64,000 nt of DNA from Bacteroidota bacterium (GTDB taxonomy: Bacteria > Bacteroidota > Bacteroidia > J057 > JADKCL01). The translations under genes were made by a program, and so were the position numbers. Positions within the stretch are counted from its first letter, which is position 1, and the number at the start of each line of letters is the position of its first letter. The notes under the pieces were generated by a model. The model worked only from the letters and a program-made list of their open reading frames with translations. It was not told the DNA's origin and made no database searches. Shown piece by piece: positions 1-8,876 of this stretch. The stretch is taken from the NCBI GenBank assembly GCA_016718825.1, contig JADKCL010000011.1, positions 183,927 through 247,926 of the forward strand, written 5' to 3'.

Positions 1-2247
1 GTGCCGCTGCAATTCGGCTATCAAATCGGCAACCTTTTTGTCTTTGGGTGCCTTGAAGCCCCTTTTCATCAAGGCATGGATCGCCTCTCGGCGGAGGTGC
101 ACATCTTGGCTATGCATCTGGGTCAGCAGGAATTCGGTGCTGACTGCGGATCCCGGCTGTCCCCCGATTTTGCACAACGCGCGCAAAACGGTATGATTTC
201 CTTCGGCCAACTTTGAAATATCGTCGGCATCAAAATTTGCCAAGGCCAATATCGCTGCGGCGCGATGGGCAGGCTTTTTAGCCAGGGCGATCAGCGCTGG
301 CAACAGTGCAGGGTGACCCAACTTTCCTGCTGTCTGGATCGCATCCTGCACGATGATATTCGAATCCGAGCCAAGCAAACTTCCTACGTCACCATGTCTT
401 GCATCCTGCCGTGTTTCGCCGATGATCCAAAGCGCGAGTTTTGAATCCTCCTGCCTTGCTGTTCCGATCAACTGTTGCAACACATCCTCGCCACGATTGC
501 GAATTTGTGAATCGCTGTTGAGAAGCAAGCCGGCAATCGCGCCACCGCGAACGGCGTCGTCTGAATGACGCGTAAACGAATCGATTTTGGACGCGTCCTT
601 TATGGTACTGAGGAGCAACTTGGAGGCGAGTCGCTGCAGCGGCCGATTGCCTCCATCGGCCGCGAGACGTAAGAGCAATTCTTCCGGGATTGTTGCCTCG
701 CGTTTGGCGAGACATTCCAAGACAAATTGTTGCAGTGCCGGCAAGGGCCGTCCAAGGGCCTGGATTAACAGTTGGTTGAAATCCACCAAAGGATTATCCT
801 CCAACATCCTTAGGGCATAGATGGCTTCGGTTTCCTGTCCGCTTTCAAGTTTTGTGAGCAGCAAGGCTGTCATCGGTTTGCCAGCGATCGACACCGACTG
901 ACCATCCAAAAATCGCTTGCGCACGCTGTCGCGCAACATGTCCAACCACTCTTGGCTCAGTCGGTGCGCGGTGTACGTCCATAGGAGGCAGACCAAAGCC
1001 AAGGCAACAGCGAGAATTTTAAACATCGATTCTTCGGCATAGGTCTCCCCTGCAAAGATTGCTGCCCCGATACAAACCAATCCGAATGGATCGACCAAGC
1101 CTTTCATGATCGTATGCCCCCGAAGTCTGGAATGCGAGTTCAGCGGCTGAAACAATGCCAAGAACATCGGATCGACCAACGTGTACTTGCTCACATCGCG
1201 CACGAGGTACATCATGGAAAAAAACCACAACATCACCTTCTGATCCCCTGTCATTTCAATCGGCAACAGCAAGACCAAGCAGGGAAGCAACAGCAGAATC
1301 GGAAGAAAGAGCAAAATCTTCGAAACGCCGATGCGTTGCAAAAGCTTCCCCGTGAAGAGTAGCTTCAGGGAAAAAGTCACAACCATTGCACTCGTCATGA
1401 ACAAGCCCAGGAAGGAGGCGAGCTCGTGGCTCGTATGGTACTGATGCTTGACCTTGCCATAAAATGAAAAGTCGACCAAGCCCATCGCGAAACTGCTGAG
1501 CAGGGCAAACGCTGCAAGCGCAAAAATGAATTCGCTGCCAAAAAATTTGCGCAGGAACCGATCGGGAGGCGGAGCTTGTTTGTGGTGATGGGAATGATGG
1601 GTGTGATGATGCAGTTGTGCAATAGCGGCAGGGTTGCGCAATACCCTTCGCAACATCAAAAACCCCAGCAAGAAGGCGACCACGCTGGCATAGAGCAAGT
1701 CTTCGGGGGCAACCGCTTTTGAAAGTAGCGACACTGCCAAGTACCCCAACATTTTGGCAGGAATATCCCCTGAACCGATCAGCCCAAAAAGCCGCTTGCT
1801 CTGCCGAATATCAAACACCAAGGAAGTAAGGCCCCAAAACTCGAGGTTGGCAAGCATGTAGACGATGCGATAAGCGATCAACATCGCAAATGCTACCACT
1901 GCGTGGTTGAGCATATAGCCGGAGAGTCGCACCATCAAAACAATCACAGGAAGTGCAAGGACAACAGCCGGTAGATATTTCTCAAGTGCGAGCTTGTGTT
2001 CAAAATGGGCATAAACACGCGCGACGAGCATCATTGCCACTCCCGCAACGACAAAAGCCAAGGCGAGCATCGCCCCTTCAAACTCATGGATGAAAATTGC
2101 ACTCGAAGTTGTAAACAGAAATGCAATGCCGGCTCCGAGAAAAAAATTGTGGAGCAGCAACGGAAACACCAATGGTGCTTCGTCGCGTTCCACTCCTAGA
2201 AAACGCAGGATACTAGACTGTCTCTGATTGTTTTCTCCCAAAATCAA
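1..2247 (-). CDS. ATP/ADP translocase-like MFS transporter with C-terminal HEAT repeats (partial, 3' end beyond window)
   Basis: The reading frame is open from about 2247 to the left edge; codons at 2245, 1501, 631 and 1 are all in the same phase, so there is no net frameshift. The N-terminal two thirds (to about position 900) is a series of hydrophobic segments resembling the Npt/Tlc nucleotide transporter branch of the MFS. The remainder is helical, alanine/leucine-rich repeats that read as HEAT repeats. A histidine cluster (eight His in ten residues, 1582-1611) lies in a central hydrophilic loop. No ATG exists near the 5' end; a TTG at 2247 just after the cyclase stop is the best start, but this is uncertain. 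It is the last visible gene of an operon with the cyclase and TonB receptor. Substrate is not predictable from what I see; nucleotide exchange is inference from family resemblance. Confidence 0.72.
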   Translation of the reverse strand, partial: MILGENNQRQSSILRFLGVERDEAPLVFPLLLHNFFLGAGIAFLFTTSSAIFIHEFEGAMLALAFVVAGVAMMLVARVYAHFEHKLALEKYLPAVVLALPVIVLMVRLSGYMLNHAVVAFAMLIAYRIVYMLANLEFWGLTSLVFDIRQSKRLFGLIGSGDIPAKMLGYLAVSLLSKAVAPEDLLYASVVAFLLGFLMLRRVLRNPAAIAQLHHHTHHSHHHKQAPPPDRFLRKFFGSEFIFALAAFALLSSFAMGLVDFSFYGKVKHQYHTSHELASFLGLFMTSAMVVTFSLKLLFTGKLLQRIGVSKILLFLPILLLLPCLVLLLPIEMTGDQKVMLWFFSMMYLVRDVSKYTLVDPMFLALFQPLNSHSRLRGHTIMKGLVDPFGLVCIGAAIFAGETYAEESMFKILAVALALVCLLWTYTAHRLSQEWLDMLRDSVRKRFLDGQSVSIAGKPMTALLLTKLESGQETEAIYALRMLEDNPLVDFNQLLIQALGRPLPALQQFVLECLAKREATIPEELLLRLAADGGNRPLQRLASKLLLSTIKDASKIDSFTRHSDDAVRGGAIAGLLLNSDSQIRNRGEDVLQQLIGTARQEDSKLALWIIGETRQDARHGDVGSLLGSDSNIIVQDAIQTAGKLGHPALLPALIALAKKPAHRAAAILALANFDADDISKLAEGNHTVLRALCKIGGQPGSAVSTEFLLTQMHSQDVHLRREAIHALMKRGFKAPKDKKVADLIAELQRH

Positions 2248-2276
2248 CAGCTTCTTAGATCGAACAAGGGATGAAG

Positions 2277-4682
2277 TTAAGGCCTTGTCACAAAATACAT
2301 ATCGACTTCGCCTTTATTTTTTGCGCTTACCTTCCCGCGGTAAACAAACCGGAATTGGTCCTTCACCAAATCATGCGTGGACCCCGAAACATTGACTTTT
2401 CCCGGTTCCCCGCTAGATTCCATGCGACTTGCCGTGTTCACACAATCGCCCCAAATATCATAGGCAAACTTCTTGATACCCACCACCCCGGCCACCACGG
2501 GCCCGGAATTGACCCCGATGCGGACATTCCACCGCAAAAGAGGATCTTGAATGGCTGCATTAAATTCGGTGATGTAGTCGAGCATTTCAAGACCTGCATG
2601 GACAGCATTGGCTGCATGTTGTGCGTCGGTCTCCGGCAGGCCTGCCACACACATATAGGAATCCCCGATCGTCTTGATACGGCTCAACCCGTGCTTTTCG
2701 CAGATCAGGTCAAAGGCCAAAAAGACCTTGTCCAGCGTGGTGATCAGCGCTTCGGGACTCATGCGCTCGGAAATGCTGGTGAAACCCACAAAGTCCGTGA
2801 AAAGAACCGATACTGCATCATAATGCTTGGGCGTAAACACCCCTTTCTCCTTCAGCTCTGCCGCCACAGCGGCAGGAAGGATATTCAACAAAAGTGCCTC
2901 CGACTTCTCTCGCTCCGCCTCAATCACTTTCTGATTGAGTGTAATGATGAGGTTCTGCTTGGCTATTCGGCGATTTTTGGACCTCAACTGGAGGAGAATC
3001 ACAAAAATGATCAACAAAACCATCCCCAATCCCGCCAAAAACAGGTACAAGTTGCGGCTTCGGGCCTTTTCTTGAGACAATTTGAGGCTTTCCTCTGACA
3101 ATTTGAGCTTCTCGTTGTCAAGTTCCAGTTGCGAATTGGCCTTTTCAATTTCAAGTTGGGCATTTGCCTGGCGCACACTGTCAGCGCGCAATGTTTCGTA
3201 GTCCAAAAGCAATTTTTGCCGTTCCTTTTCCTGGTTGAGGTTGGTGATTTCTGTGTTTTGCTGCTCGAGCCGGCGTTGCCGGCGCACCAATTCGAGTTCT
3301 GTCTTGGCTTTGTTGGCGATCAGTTGCTGATTTTCCGACTCCTTGGCCAGTGTTTTACTCTTTTCTTCTGCTGCCTCCCGCTCGGCACGCAGCTTGGCAT
3401 TCTCAGACTCCTTGATGTCTTCGTTGATGTAAAAGAGCTTCAATTCCTTTTCCATCCGCTCCAGGATAAACTGCTGTTGCAGGATGTCGTCGTTTTTGCG
3501 CCGTTCAATCGCCGACAAACTGTCTTCCAGCTTCAAATGCCGCTTGTAATCCGCCAAGGCGAGTTCGTATTCATGCAAGGATTCATAAATCGTAGACCGG
3601 GTATTGTAAGCGCTTTGCAAGACATCAGGATAACCTTTTCCCCGGGCAATCTCAATGGCTTTGTTGCTCATAACCAGCGCCTCGTAGGTCTGGTTGTTTT
3701 GGTAATGTACCAAAGCAAGGTAGTCGAGCACTTGCGCTTGCGCACTGTAGGATCCAGCTTTTTGGTATCTATCGGCGGACTTGTTGAGGAATTCGATTGC
3801 TGATTTGTAATCGTGTTGAATTTGACTCATGATGCCCATACTCTGGAGCAATTGGGCTTGGAGAAGGTCGTTTTTGAGTCGCTGTGCATCCCGCAAGGCC
3901 TCCGAAAAGAACTTCATCGCAGCGTCGTTGCGGCCTGCATACTTGGCCGAATGCCCTAAGTTATTCATCGCAGTCGTGCGATAACCCTCGTCGTGAATGC
4001 TGTCTGCGAGGTGGTAAATGGCCGAATCGATGGCAAATGCTTTGTCGTAGCGGTGGCTATCATGGGCAAGCAATGCCTGTTGCTGCATGATCCAAAGCAA
4101 ATCCTTCCATTTGCCTTGTCGACGCGCAACGACCGCCGCCGATTGATAATGTTGATTGGCGATCTCTTCTATGCCCGCATTTTGCGCAGCGAAGGCGAGG
4201 TGTTTGTCGATTTCATATTGGTTTCCAAGCCTGTGGGCGGCGGCTAGCGTATCGGCTTCCAAAAATGTCGACATGGCCTTCACGAAAATCCGGTTTTGCA
4301 GGTAAAGTTGACCCAACTGCATCACGTTGTCCAACATCGCTGCGAAACGCCCTTTTTCGCGGAGGTAGTTGCCAAACTGCAAACGGGTGCGCAGCACCTG
4401 ACCCGATTCTCCGCGTCGAAGGTATTCTGAAATCAGCCTTTCAAAACCAAGATCCGCCCCGCGGTCATAATTGATCAGCCGCGAAATGTAAACTGCTTGC
4501 TCGGCCATGTTGGTGGCCCGTTCGCCTTCGGTTTTGGAGGATTCCTGAAGTAGAAACAGCACGTCATTGGTGTCCCGACGACCTTCGAGCAGGTCGTACA
4601 CCTTAGTGCTGGGTTGCGCGAATGCCTTCTCCCAAGGAAGAATCCCGCAAAGCACAAAAATCAAGATTCGCAGTGCTTTCAT
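2277..4682 (-). CDS. TPR/coiled-coil membrane-anchored class III adenylate cyclase
   Basis: The 801-residue protein has a signal peptide (residues 1-22), a long TPR-like helical region to about 390, a charged coiled coil (about 395-540), one transmembrane helix (about 544-566) and a C-terminal class III nucleotide cyclase domain. Both metal-binding aspartates are present (D630 in LFTDFVGF, D674 in TIGDSY). The purine-reading pair is K670 and D742, the adenylate cyclase combination rather than the guanylate Glu/Cys pair. The transition-state residues N749 and R753 lie in VNTASRM. All catalytic residues expected of a homodimeric cyclase are there, so the enzyme should make cAMP in the cytoplasm with the TPR part sensing on the other side of the membrane (inference). 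It starts 6 bp after the receptor gene and ends about 30 bp before the transporter. Confidence 0.9.
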   Translation of the reverse strand: MKALRILIFVLCGILPWEKAFAQPSTKVYDLLEGRRDTNDVLFLLQESSKTEGERATNMAEQAVYISRLINYDRGADLGFERLISEYLRRGESGQVLRTRLQFGNYLREKGRFAAMLDNVMQLGQLYLQNRIFVKAMSTFLEADTLAAAHRLGNQYEIDKHLAFAAQNAGIEEIANQHYQSAAVVARRQGKWKDLLWIMQQQALLAHDSHRYDKAFAIDSAIYHLADSIHDEGYRTTAMNNLGHSAKYAGRNDAAMKFFSEALRDAQRLKNDLLQAQLLQSMGIMSQIQHDYKSAIEFLNKSADRYQKAGSYSAQAQVLDYLALVHYQNNQTYEALVMSNKAIEIARGKGYPDVLQSAYNTRSTIYESLHEYELALADYKRHLKLEDSLSAIERRKNDDILQQQFILERMEKELKLFYINEDIKESENAKLRAEREAAEEKSKTLAKESENQQLIANKAKTELELVRRQRRLEQQNTEITNLNQEKERQKLLLDYETLRADSVRQANAQLEIEKANSQLELDNEKLKLSEESLKLSQEKARSRNLYLFLAGLGMVLLIIFVILLQLRSKNRRIAKQNLIITLNQKVIEAEREKSEALLLNILPAAVAAELKEKGVFTPKHYDAVSVLFTDFVGFTSISERMSPEALITTLDKVFLAFDLICEKHGLSRIKTIGDSYMCVAGLPETDAQHAANAVHAGLEMLDYITEFNAAIQDPLLRWNVRIGVNSGPVVAGVVGIKKFAYDIWGDCVNTASRMESSGEPGKVNVSGSTHDLVKDQFRFVYRGKVSAKNKGEVDMYFVTRP

Positions 4683-4688
4683 GGTAAC

Positions 4689-7001
4689 TCAAAGGATGAA
4701 GTTGACGCCCAGAATGAAAAACCGCCTCTCCTGTGGAATGTAATGCAACTGCCGCGTGGAGATGAAGTTGGTGGAAATCCCTCTCGAAACGGAGTTCGTC
4801 AGGTTTTTTACCCGCAAATAAAGGTAGATGCGCTTGGCGAATGTGCGTCCCAATGCAGCATCGAGGTTGTAGAATCCGCCGACAGATTGGGAAACAACCC
4901 CGTCATTGAGTTTGGCAAAATAGTAGTTTTCGATGCGGCCTACATATCTCCCAAAAATCGACAGGCGAAACCATTTCTCCTTTTGAAAGTGAATGGCCGC
5001 ATTGCCCTGAAATCCGGGCACCGAACGGTAGGCCTCCAAAGTGTCGATTCCCTCAATGGCTTCGCGACCGATATTCAGCTGCGCATAAAGATCTGCCTTG
5101 AGCCACCCGAAATCAAGGTAAGCTCCCATTTGTGCGGCCTGCAAGACAGCGCTCGATGCGGTATTGCGGTAACCAATCGACAGGTTGGGATTGGGGCCCT
5201 GACCTGTGCTGTCCGTCGGGAAATTTTGGTCAAAGAAAATGCTATTGGAGAGTCGATACATGAAATAGTCCATTTCCAACTGCAGCCATTTAGCTGGTTT
5301 GACGACCAATCCGGCCTCTCCGTTCAGAATCGTTTCGGAGACCAGATCAGCCTCTTCGCGCTTGTAGTTGGGCTGCAATTCCATGGGCGCAGCTCTATAG
5401 CGGTAATTGTTGAAGCGGTAAAAGGTGCCTGCAGCGCGGTATGCACGGGAGACAACCGCCCGGATGCGAATGCCCTCGGTCAATTTTCCGAATCCACCCA
5501 ATCGCCAACTGAGCTGTGGCTGATTGGCCTGTTGCTTGTCGTAGCGAATGCCAGCCAAAAAATTCAACCGTTTGGTATGGAAATTCGCCTGCGAAAAGAC
5601 GCCAAAATCGTTGTACACATATTGGTTGAACACCGATTTTGGCCCCAAGTTCGTCGTCGTTGAGGTTGCATTCTCGACAACATCTCCCCCTGCGATGCTG
5701 TCAAAAACCACGCTACCTTCGTCAAAAGGCCGGATGAGATAACTTTGAAAAGCATCGCCTTTGCGACGGGCATAGTTGCCCCCCACCAAAACACTCCAAT
5801 TTTTGGCTTTGAAATTGGCAAGTTGTTCTGCAAGCAGATCCTGCGAGGCGGCGTAGATAAAATTGCGCCCATTGCTGATCGGATGATCCACACCCAAATA
5901 GGCCGAATTGTTGTCGATGCGGTAGTCGAGGTAGGAAATGTTGGTATGAACCCAAAATTTGCCGAGGGTCTTGTCAAACTGCAATTGCAGGTTGGAGACA
6001 TTGTCGGCGATGCTGGTGTATGGATCAGAATAGGAAACCTCAAGCGGCTGCTGCGCGAGTGACGCATGGTCTTTGCGGTACATTTTGAACCCCATCAACC
6101 GGAATCCCCCAAACTGCAACGACGCCCCAAGCAGGCGGCTTTGATGGCCATAGTCAGTCAATCTCGGCAAATTCGAATTGGGATCAGGCGACCAATTGGT
6201 GTTGCCACGGACCAAACTGGTATCCACGCCCAACAAGGAATCGCCAAAGTTCAGGTTCCGGTCTTTCATCTGCCGACTTGATCCGAATATCTGATATTGC
6301 AAAACCCTGCGGCTGCTGCCGACCTTGCCACCGAGTAGCAGATGAAATTCGTCCATATTGGGTGAGCCCAGCCCGATGCTTGCACGCGCCTCGACGGGTC
6401 GCTCGACCTCGGCAATGACGATGTTGATGACCCCCGCCAAGGCGTCATTGCCATATACCGTTGTGGCTGGCCCGAGGACAATCTCGATGCGCTCGGCCTG
6501 CTTGATGGGCAAATTACCACCCAAAGGCTGGCCTGGAGCCGCAGAAGGAAGGATGGGGACGCCATTGATCAGGATTTTTGTGTAGAGATTGCCCATCATG
6601 CCGCGCATCAGGAAGGCCTCACCCAGCAAGGCATTGGCAGGCTCAGAAATCTGGAATCCGGGAACGGTACGGAGTACATCCAAAAGCGTGCTCCATCCAT
6701 TTTGCTGAATCTGCTCTTTGGTAATGATATAGGTTTTGATCGCGATCTCATCCGAATTTTCCGCGATACGGTTGGCGCCCAAGACGATCTTCTCGTTGGT
6801 CGGCCGAAAGCTTGTGTCTAAATCCTTGGCATCCAAGGTAAACAGCCGCAACGGCTGGTCGGCATCAGGAATTTGGGCTTGGGCAACGCCTGCGGAAAAT
6901 ACAAGGCAAAGGAGCATCCTGCCCAATTTCCTGATGCCTGCAGGGACCTGCCAATACAACTTCGAGGGGTTCTTGGATCCTATCATGCAACGCGCGTTCA
7001 A
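4689..7001 (-). CDS. TonB-dependent outer-membrane receptor
   Basis: The product is 770 residues. A hydrophobic signal segment (MLLCLVFSAGVAQA) sits about 28 residues in, so the true start may be the internal Met at that point. A plug domain follows (about 85-200: ITKEQIQQNGWSTLLDVLRT, then VPGFQ and VYGNDALAGVINIV), then a long aromatic-rich beta barrel ending in a final strand with terminal hydrophobic residues (FFILGVNFIL). There is no N-terminal carboxypeptidase-like domain and no SusD partner nearby, so it resembles a siderophore or vitamin-type receptor more than a SusC. It is the first gene of a three-gene operon with an adenylate cyclase and an ATP/ADP-translocase-like transporter. 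The ligand cannot be named. Confidence 0.87.
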   Translation of the reverse strand: MNARCMIGSKNPSKLYWQVPAGIRKLGRMLLCLVFSAGVAQAQIPDADQPLRLFTLDAKDLDTSFRPTNEKIVLGANRIAENSDEIAIKTYIITKEQIQQNGWSTLLDVLRTVPGFQISEPANALLGEAFLMRGMMGNLYTKILINGVPILPSAAPGQPLGGNLPIKQAERIEIVLGPATTVYGNDALAGVINIVIAEVERPVEARASIGLGSPNMDEFHLLLGGKVGSSRRVLQYQIFGSSRQMKDRNLNFGDSLLGVDTSLVRGNTNWSPDPNSNLPRLTDYGHQSRLLGASLQFGGFRLMGFKMYRKDHASLAQQPLEVSYSDPYTSIADNVSNLQLQFDKTLGKFWVHTNISYLDYRIDNNSAYLGVDHPISNGRNFIYAASQDLLAEQLANFKAKNWSVLVGGNYARRKGDAFQSYLIRPFDEGSVVFDSIAGGDVVENATSTTTNLGPKSVFNQYVYNDFGVFSQANFHTKRLNFLAGIRYDKQQANQPQLSWRLGGFGKLTEGIRIRAVVSRAYRAAGTFYRFNNYRYRAAPMELQPNYKREEADLVSETILNGEAGLVVKPAKWLQLEMDYFMYRLSNSIFFDQNFPTDSTGQGPNPNLSIGYRNTASSAVLQAAQMGAYLDFGWLKADLYAQLNIGREAIEGIDTLEAYRSVPGFQGNAAIHFQKEKWFRLSIFGRYVGRIENYYFAKLNDGVVSQSVGGFYNLDAALGRTFAKRIYLYLRVKNLTNSVSRGISTNFISTRQLHYIPQERRFFILGVNFIL

Positions 7002-7346
7002 AAGTTGACAACTGCAATTTATGCATTCGGAGAAGATAGAATGTCTGGTCGGTCAATGCATTGGATGACTTTTTATCCAAAAACTTGCTGCCAATTGTGT
7101 GATTTTGAATGGTATTTCGATCCAAATGGACAAACTTCCCCGATCCATCGAGGGCACCATTGCCCCAAATGGTTTGAAACAGCCTTGTCGAAACTGTTGG
7201 CAGCACACCTCCAACGAGATCAACAAGTCAATTTGGACATTTACTTGGCGGGCGTCAACGCCTCAAAGGGAATTTTAGGCCCAAGGGAACAGGACGATGA
7301 CGCATTTGTCATCAAACCAAAAACAAAGCGACCGCCTCGCTAGCCG
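7002..7346. other. Intergenic region upstream of the TonB receptor operon
   Basis: This 345-base gap lies between the receptor start and the serC stop, both on the minus strand. Reading frames that cross it on either strand are extensions into neighbouring genes without family features. It must hold the promoter of the receptor operon, but I see no convincing TAnnTTTG element and no terminator hairpin with a T run. Confidence 0.5.
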
Positions 7347-8408
7347 TTACAAAACCCGTAACAAAGCTTTCATATCCTCTACGCTCGTTCCAGGGAAATT
7401 GGAGATACGCATTTGGCGATCGGCGAATTTTCCATAGCCGGAGCCGAGGACAAATCCCTGTCTTTCGACGTCCTTCATCTTGGCCTTGACATCGGGATAT
7501 TTTGTATCGACGACCGCCACGGTGTTGCTGCACACCCTTGCATCCTTCACGGCAAAGTCCAGCATGGGATGATGCGCGACGAAGTCAGACAGCAGGCGAA
7601 ACTTCTCCTCATGTGCATGCAAAAGCGCATCCATCGCGGGCGCCATGTCTGCGCACACCTGCGCGAGCAGGTAAATTCCCAAGACATTGGGCGTCGCGGG
7701 GGTTTGCCTTTTGAGGCTCATCTCCTGCAACTTGCTCCAGCGGTGGTAGGTTCCGACGAATTGACCTTTGCGCTCGAGTTCCAAACCGCGCTCCAACATT
7801 CTTGGGCTCAAGATCAACACGCCGAGTCCGGCGGGGAGTCCGAATCCTTTTTGGACCGAAAAGTAAAGGCCGTCGAGCTGCGAAATATCGACCCGCCAAG
7901 TCGGCAGGGCAGAAACGGCATCCACCACCAAGAGCTTGTCCGGGTAGCGATGCCGTAGTTTGTAAAGGTCTTCGGGCGGCGTCATGACGCCGGTACTGCT
8001 TTCATTCGCGATGGCAGCGATCAATTCGGCGGAGTCTGGCACGACCACCTGATCCATGTCAAAGCCTTCGAAATCACCCACCTGATGAATACCAACCTGC
8101 TTTCCGCAACGTTTGGCGATCTCAGCAAAGCTTTGCGAGAAGTTGCCATTGACGAGGTGGAAGGATTCTCGCTCGACACAATTTAATGCCATGCGCTCCC
8201 AAATCTCGGTCGCGGATGAAAACAGAAAAATGTGATAGTCTTCCGGTACTTCCAAAACGGCTCTCAGCCCGGACTCCATCTTGGCGTAGATGTCGGTGAA
8301 TTGTGATCCACGGTGGGAAATGGAGAGAATACCGTCCCTGACAGCATTTTGAAGGTGCTGCGGAACAGTGGGATAAATTTGGGAAGGCCCTGCGGTGAAG
8401 TAGATCAT
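7347..8408 (-). CDS. serC: Phosphoserine aminotransferase (class V PLP fold)
   Basis: This 353-residue class V aminotransferase carries the N-terminal pattern FTAGPSQIYP and the phosphoserine-family segment SHRGSQF. The PLP-binding lysine is K187 (SVQKGFGLP) and the ring-contacting aspartate is D163 (VVDAVSALP). The longer frame adds 13 residues with no homology. The start at 8408 is preferred because the family begins here and a promoter lies directly upstream. It converts 3-phosphohydroxypyruvate to phosphoserine. The SerB-SerA fusion lies upstream on the same strand, so all three serine biosynthesis activities are within 3.4 kb. A serine-pyruvate or alanine-glyoxylate aminotransferase is the alternative; the neighbours favour SerC. 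Confidence 0.85.
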   Translation of the reverse strand: MIYFTAGPSQIYPTVPQHLQNAVRDGILSISHRGSQFTDIYAKMESGLRAVLEVPEDYHIFLFSSATEIWERMALNCVERESFHLVNGNFSQSFAEIAKRCGKQVGIHQVGDFEGFDMDQVVVPDSAELIAAIANESSTGVMTPPEDLYKLRHRYPDKLLVVDAVSALPTWRVDISQLDGLYFSVQKGFGLPAGLGVLILSPRMLERGLELERKGQFVGTYHRWSKLQEMSLKRQTPATPNVLGIYLLAQVCADMAPAMDALLHAHEEKFRLLSDFVAHHPMLDFAVKDARVCSNTVAVVDTKYPDVKAKMKDVERQGFVLGSGYGKFADRQMRISNFPGTSVEDMKALLRVL

Positions 8409-8415
8409 TGCAGGG

Positions 8416-8447
8416 CAAATATAGCTCCTTGGCGTGTCGATATTCAA
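8416..8447 (-). promoter_or_regulatory. Promoter of serC
   Basis: On the minus strand a -7 element TATATTTG (8423-8416) has TTG (8447-8445) 21 bases upstream, matching the Bacteroidota sigma consensus. The -7 box ends only 7 bases before the ATG, so the transcript would be leaderless or nearly so. Confidence 0.65.
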
Positions 8448-8484
8448 CCACGCAGCAAGATTAAAAGAGTCTGAAAGAGCCGAA

Positions 8485-8826
8485 TCAGTCCCGGAGATAG
8501 AGGTTCATTGAGTCATCACCACCCACCAAAATGTACTTCACACTTGCATAAGGGTAAAATTTCTCTTTGTTGCCGGATTCACCTTTGATCAACAACGAAA
8601 AACCCGAATCCATTGCGGTGAGGGATACGATTGTGGCTTTTGCGTAGTTATTTTTGGTCCCGATAATTCGTTCGCTCGAAATCATCTGTGTGTTCCAAAC
8701 GACGAGCTCCGTGCAATTACCAATTGGATTGCGGCTCAAAAACCCGGTAGCATCAGTCTTGGACATCTGCGAAAACCCGGCGATGGACAACAACATAAAA
8801 CAGAAGAATACAATTTGCTTTTTCAT
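8485..8826 (-). CDS. Small secreted protein of unknown function
   Basis: The 113-residue product begins with a clear signal peptide (MKKQIVFFCF to GFSQ) and continues as a short soluble domain rich in beta-prone residues. I do not recognise a family. The longer frame starts 10 codons upstream, but the promoter lies between the two possible starts, which favours 8826. It sits between the serB-serA fusion and serC but has its own promoter, so linkage to serine metabolism is not implied. Confidence 0.6.
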   Translation of the reverse strand: MKKQIVFFCFMLLSIAGFSQMSKTDATGFLSRNPIGNCTELVVWNTQMISSERIIGTKNNYAKATIVSLTAMDSGFSLLIKGESGNKEKFYPYASVKYILVGGDDSMNLYLRD

Positions 8827-8845
8827 TGTTTTTTGGATTGAGATT

Positions 8846-8876
8846 CGAAAGTACAAAAAACATTGATCAATACAAA
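8846..8876 (-). promoter_or_regulatory. Promoter of the small secreted protein gene
   Basis: The -7 element TACTTTCG (8853-8846) has one mismatch to TAnnTTTG, with TTTTG ending 19 bases upstream. The upstream box overlaps the last codons of the serine pathway fusion gene. Confidence 0.5.

Noticed and set aside
2271..3098. 275-residue plus-strand frame
   Set aside because: It is antisense to the cyclase domain, whose catalytic residues are all present on the minus strand.
4614..5663. 349-residue plus-strand frame
   Set aside because: Antisense to the TonB receptor barrel; no signal or domain.
6873..7343. 156-residue plus-strand frame spanning the receptor start and the gap
   Set aside because: It has no domain pattern and is mostly antisense to the TonB receptor N terminus.
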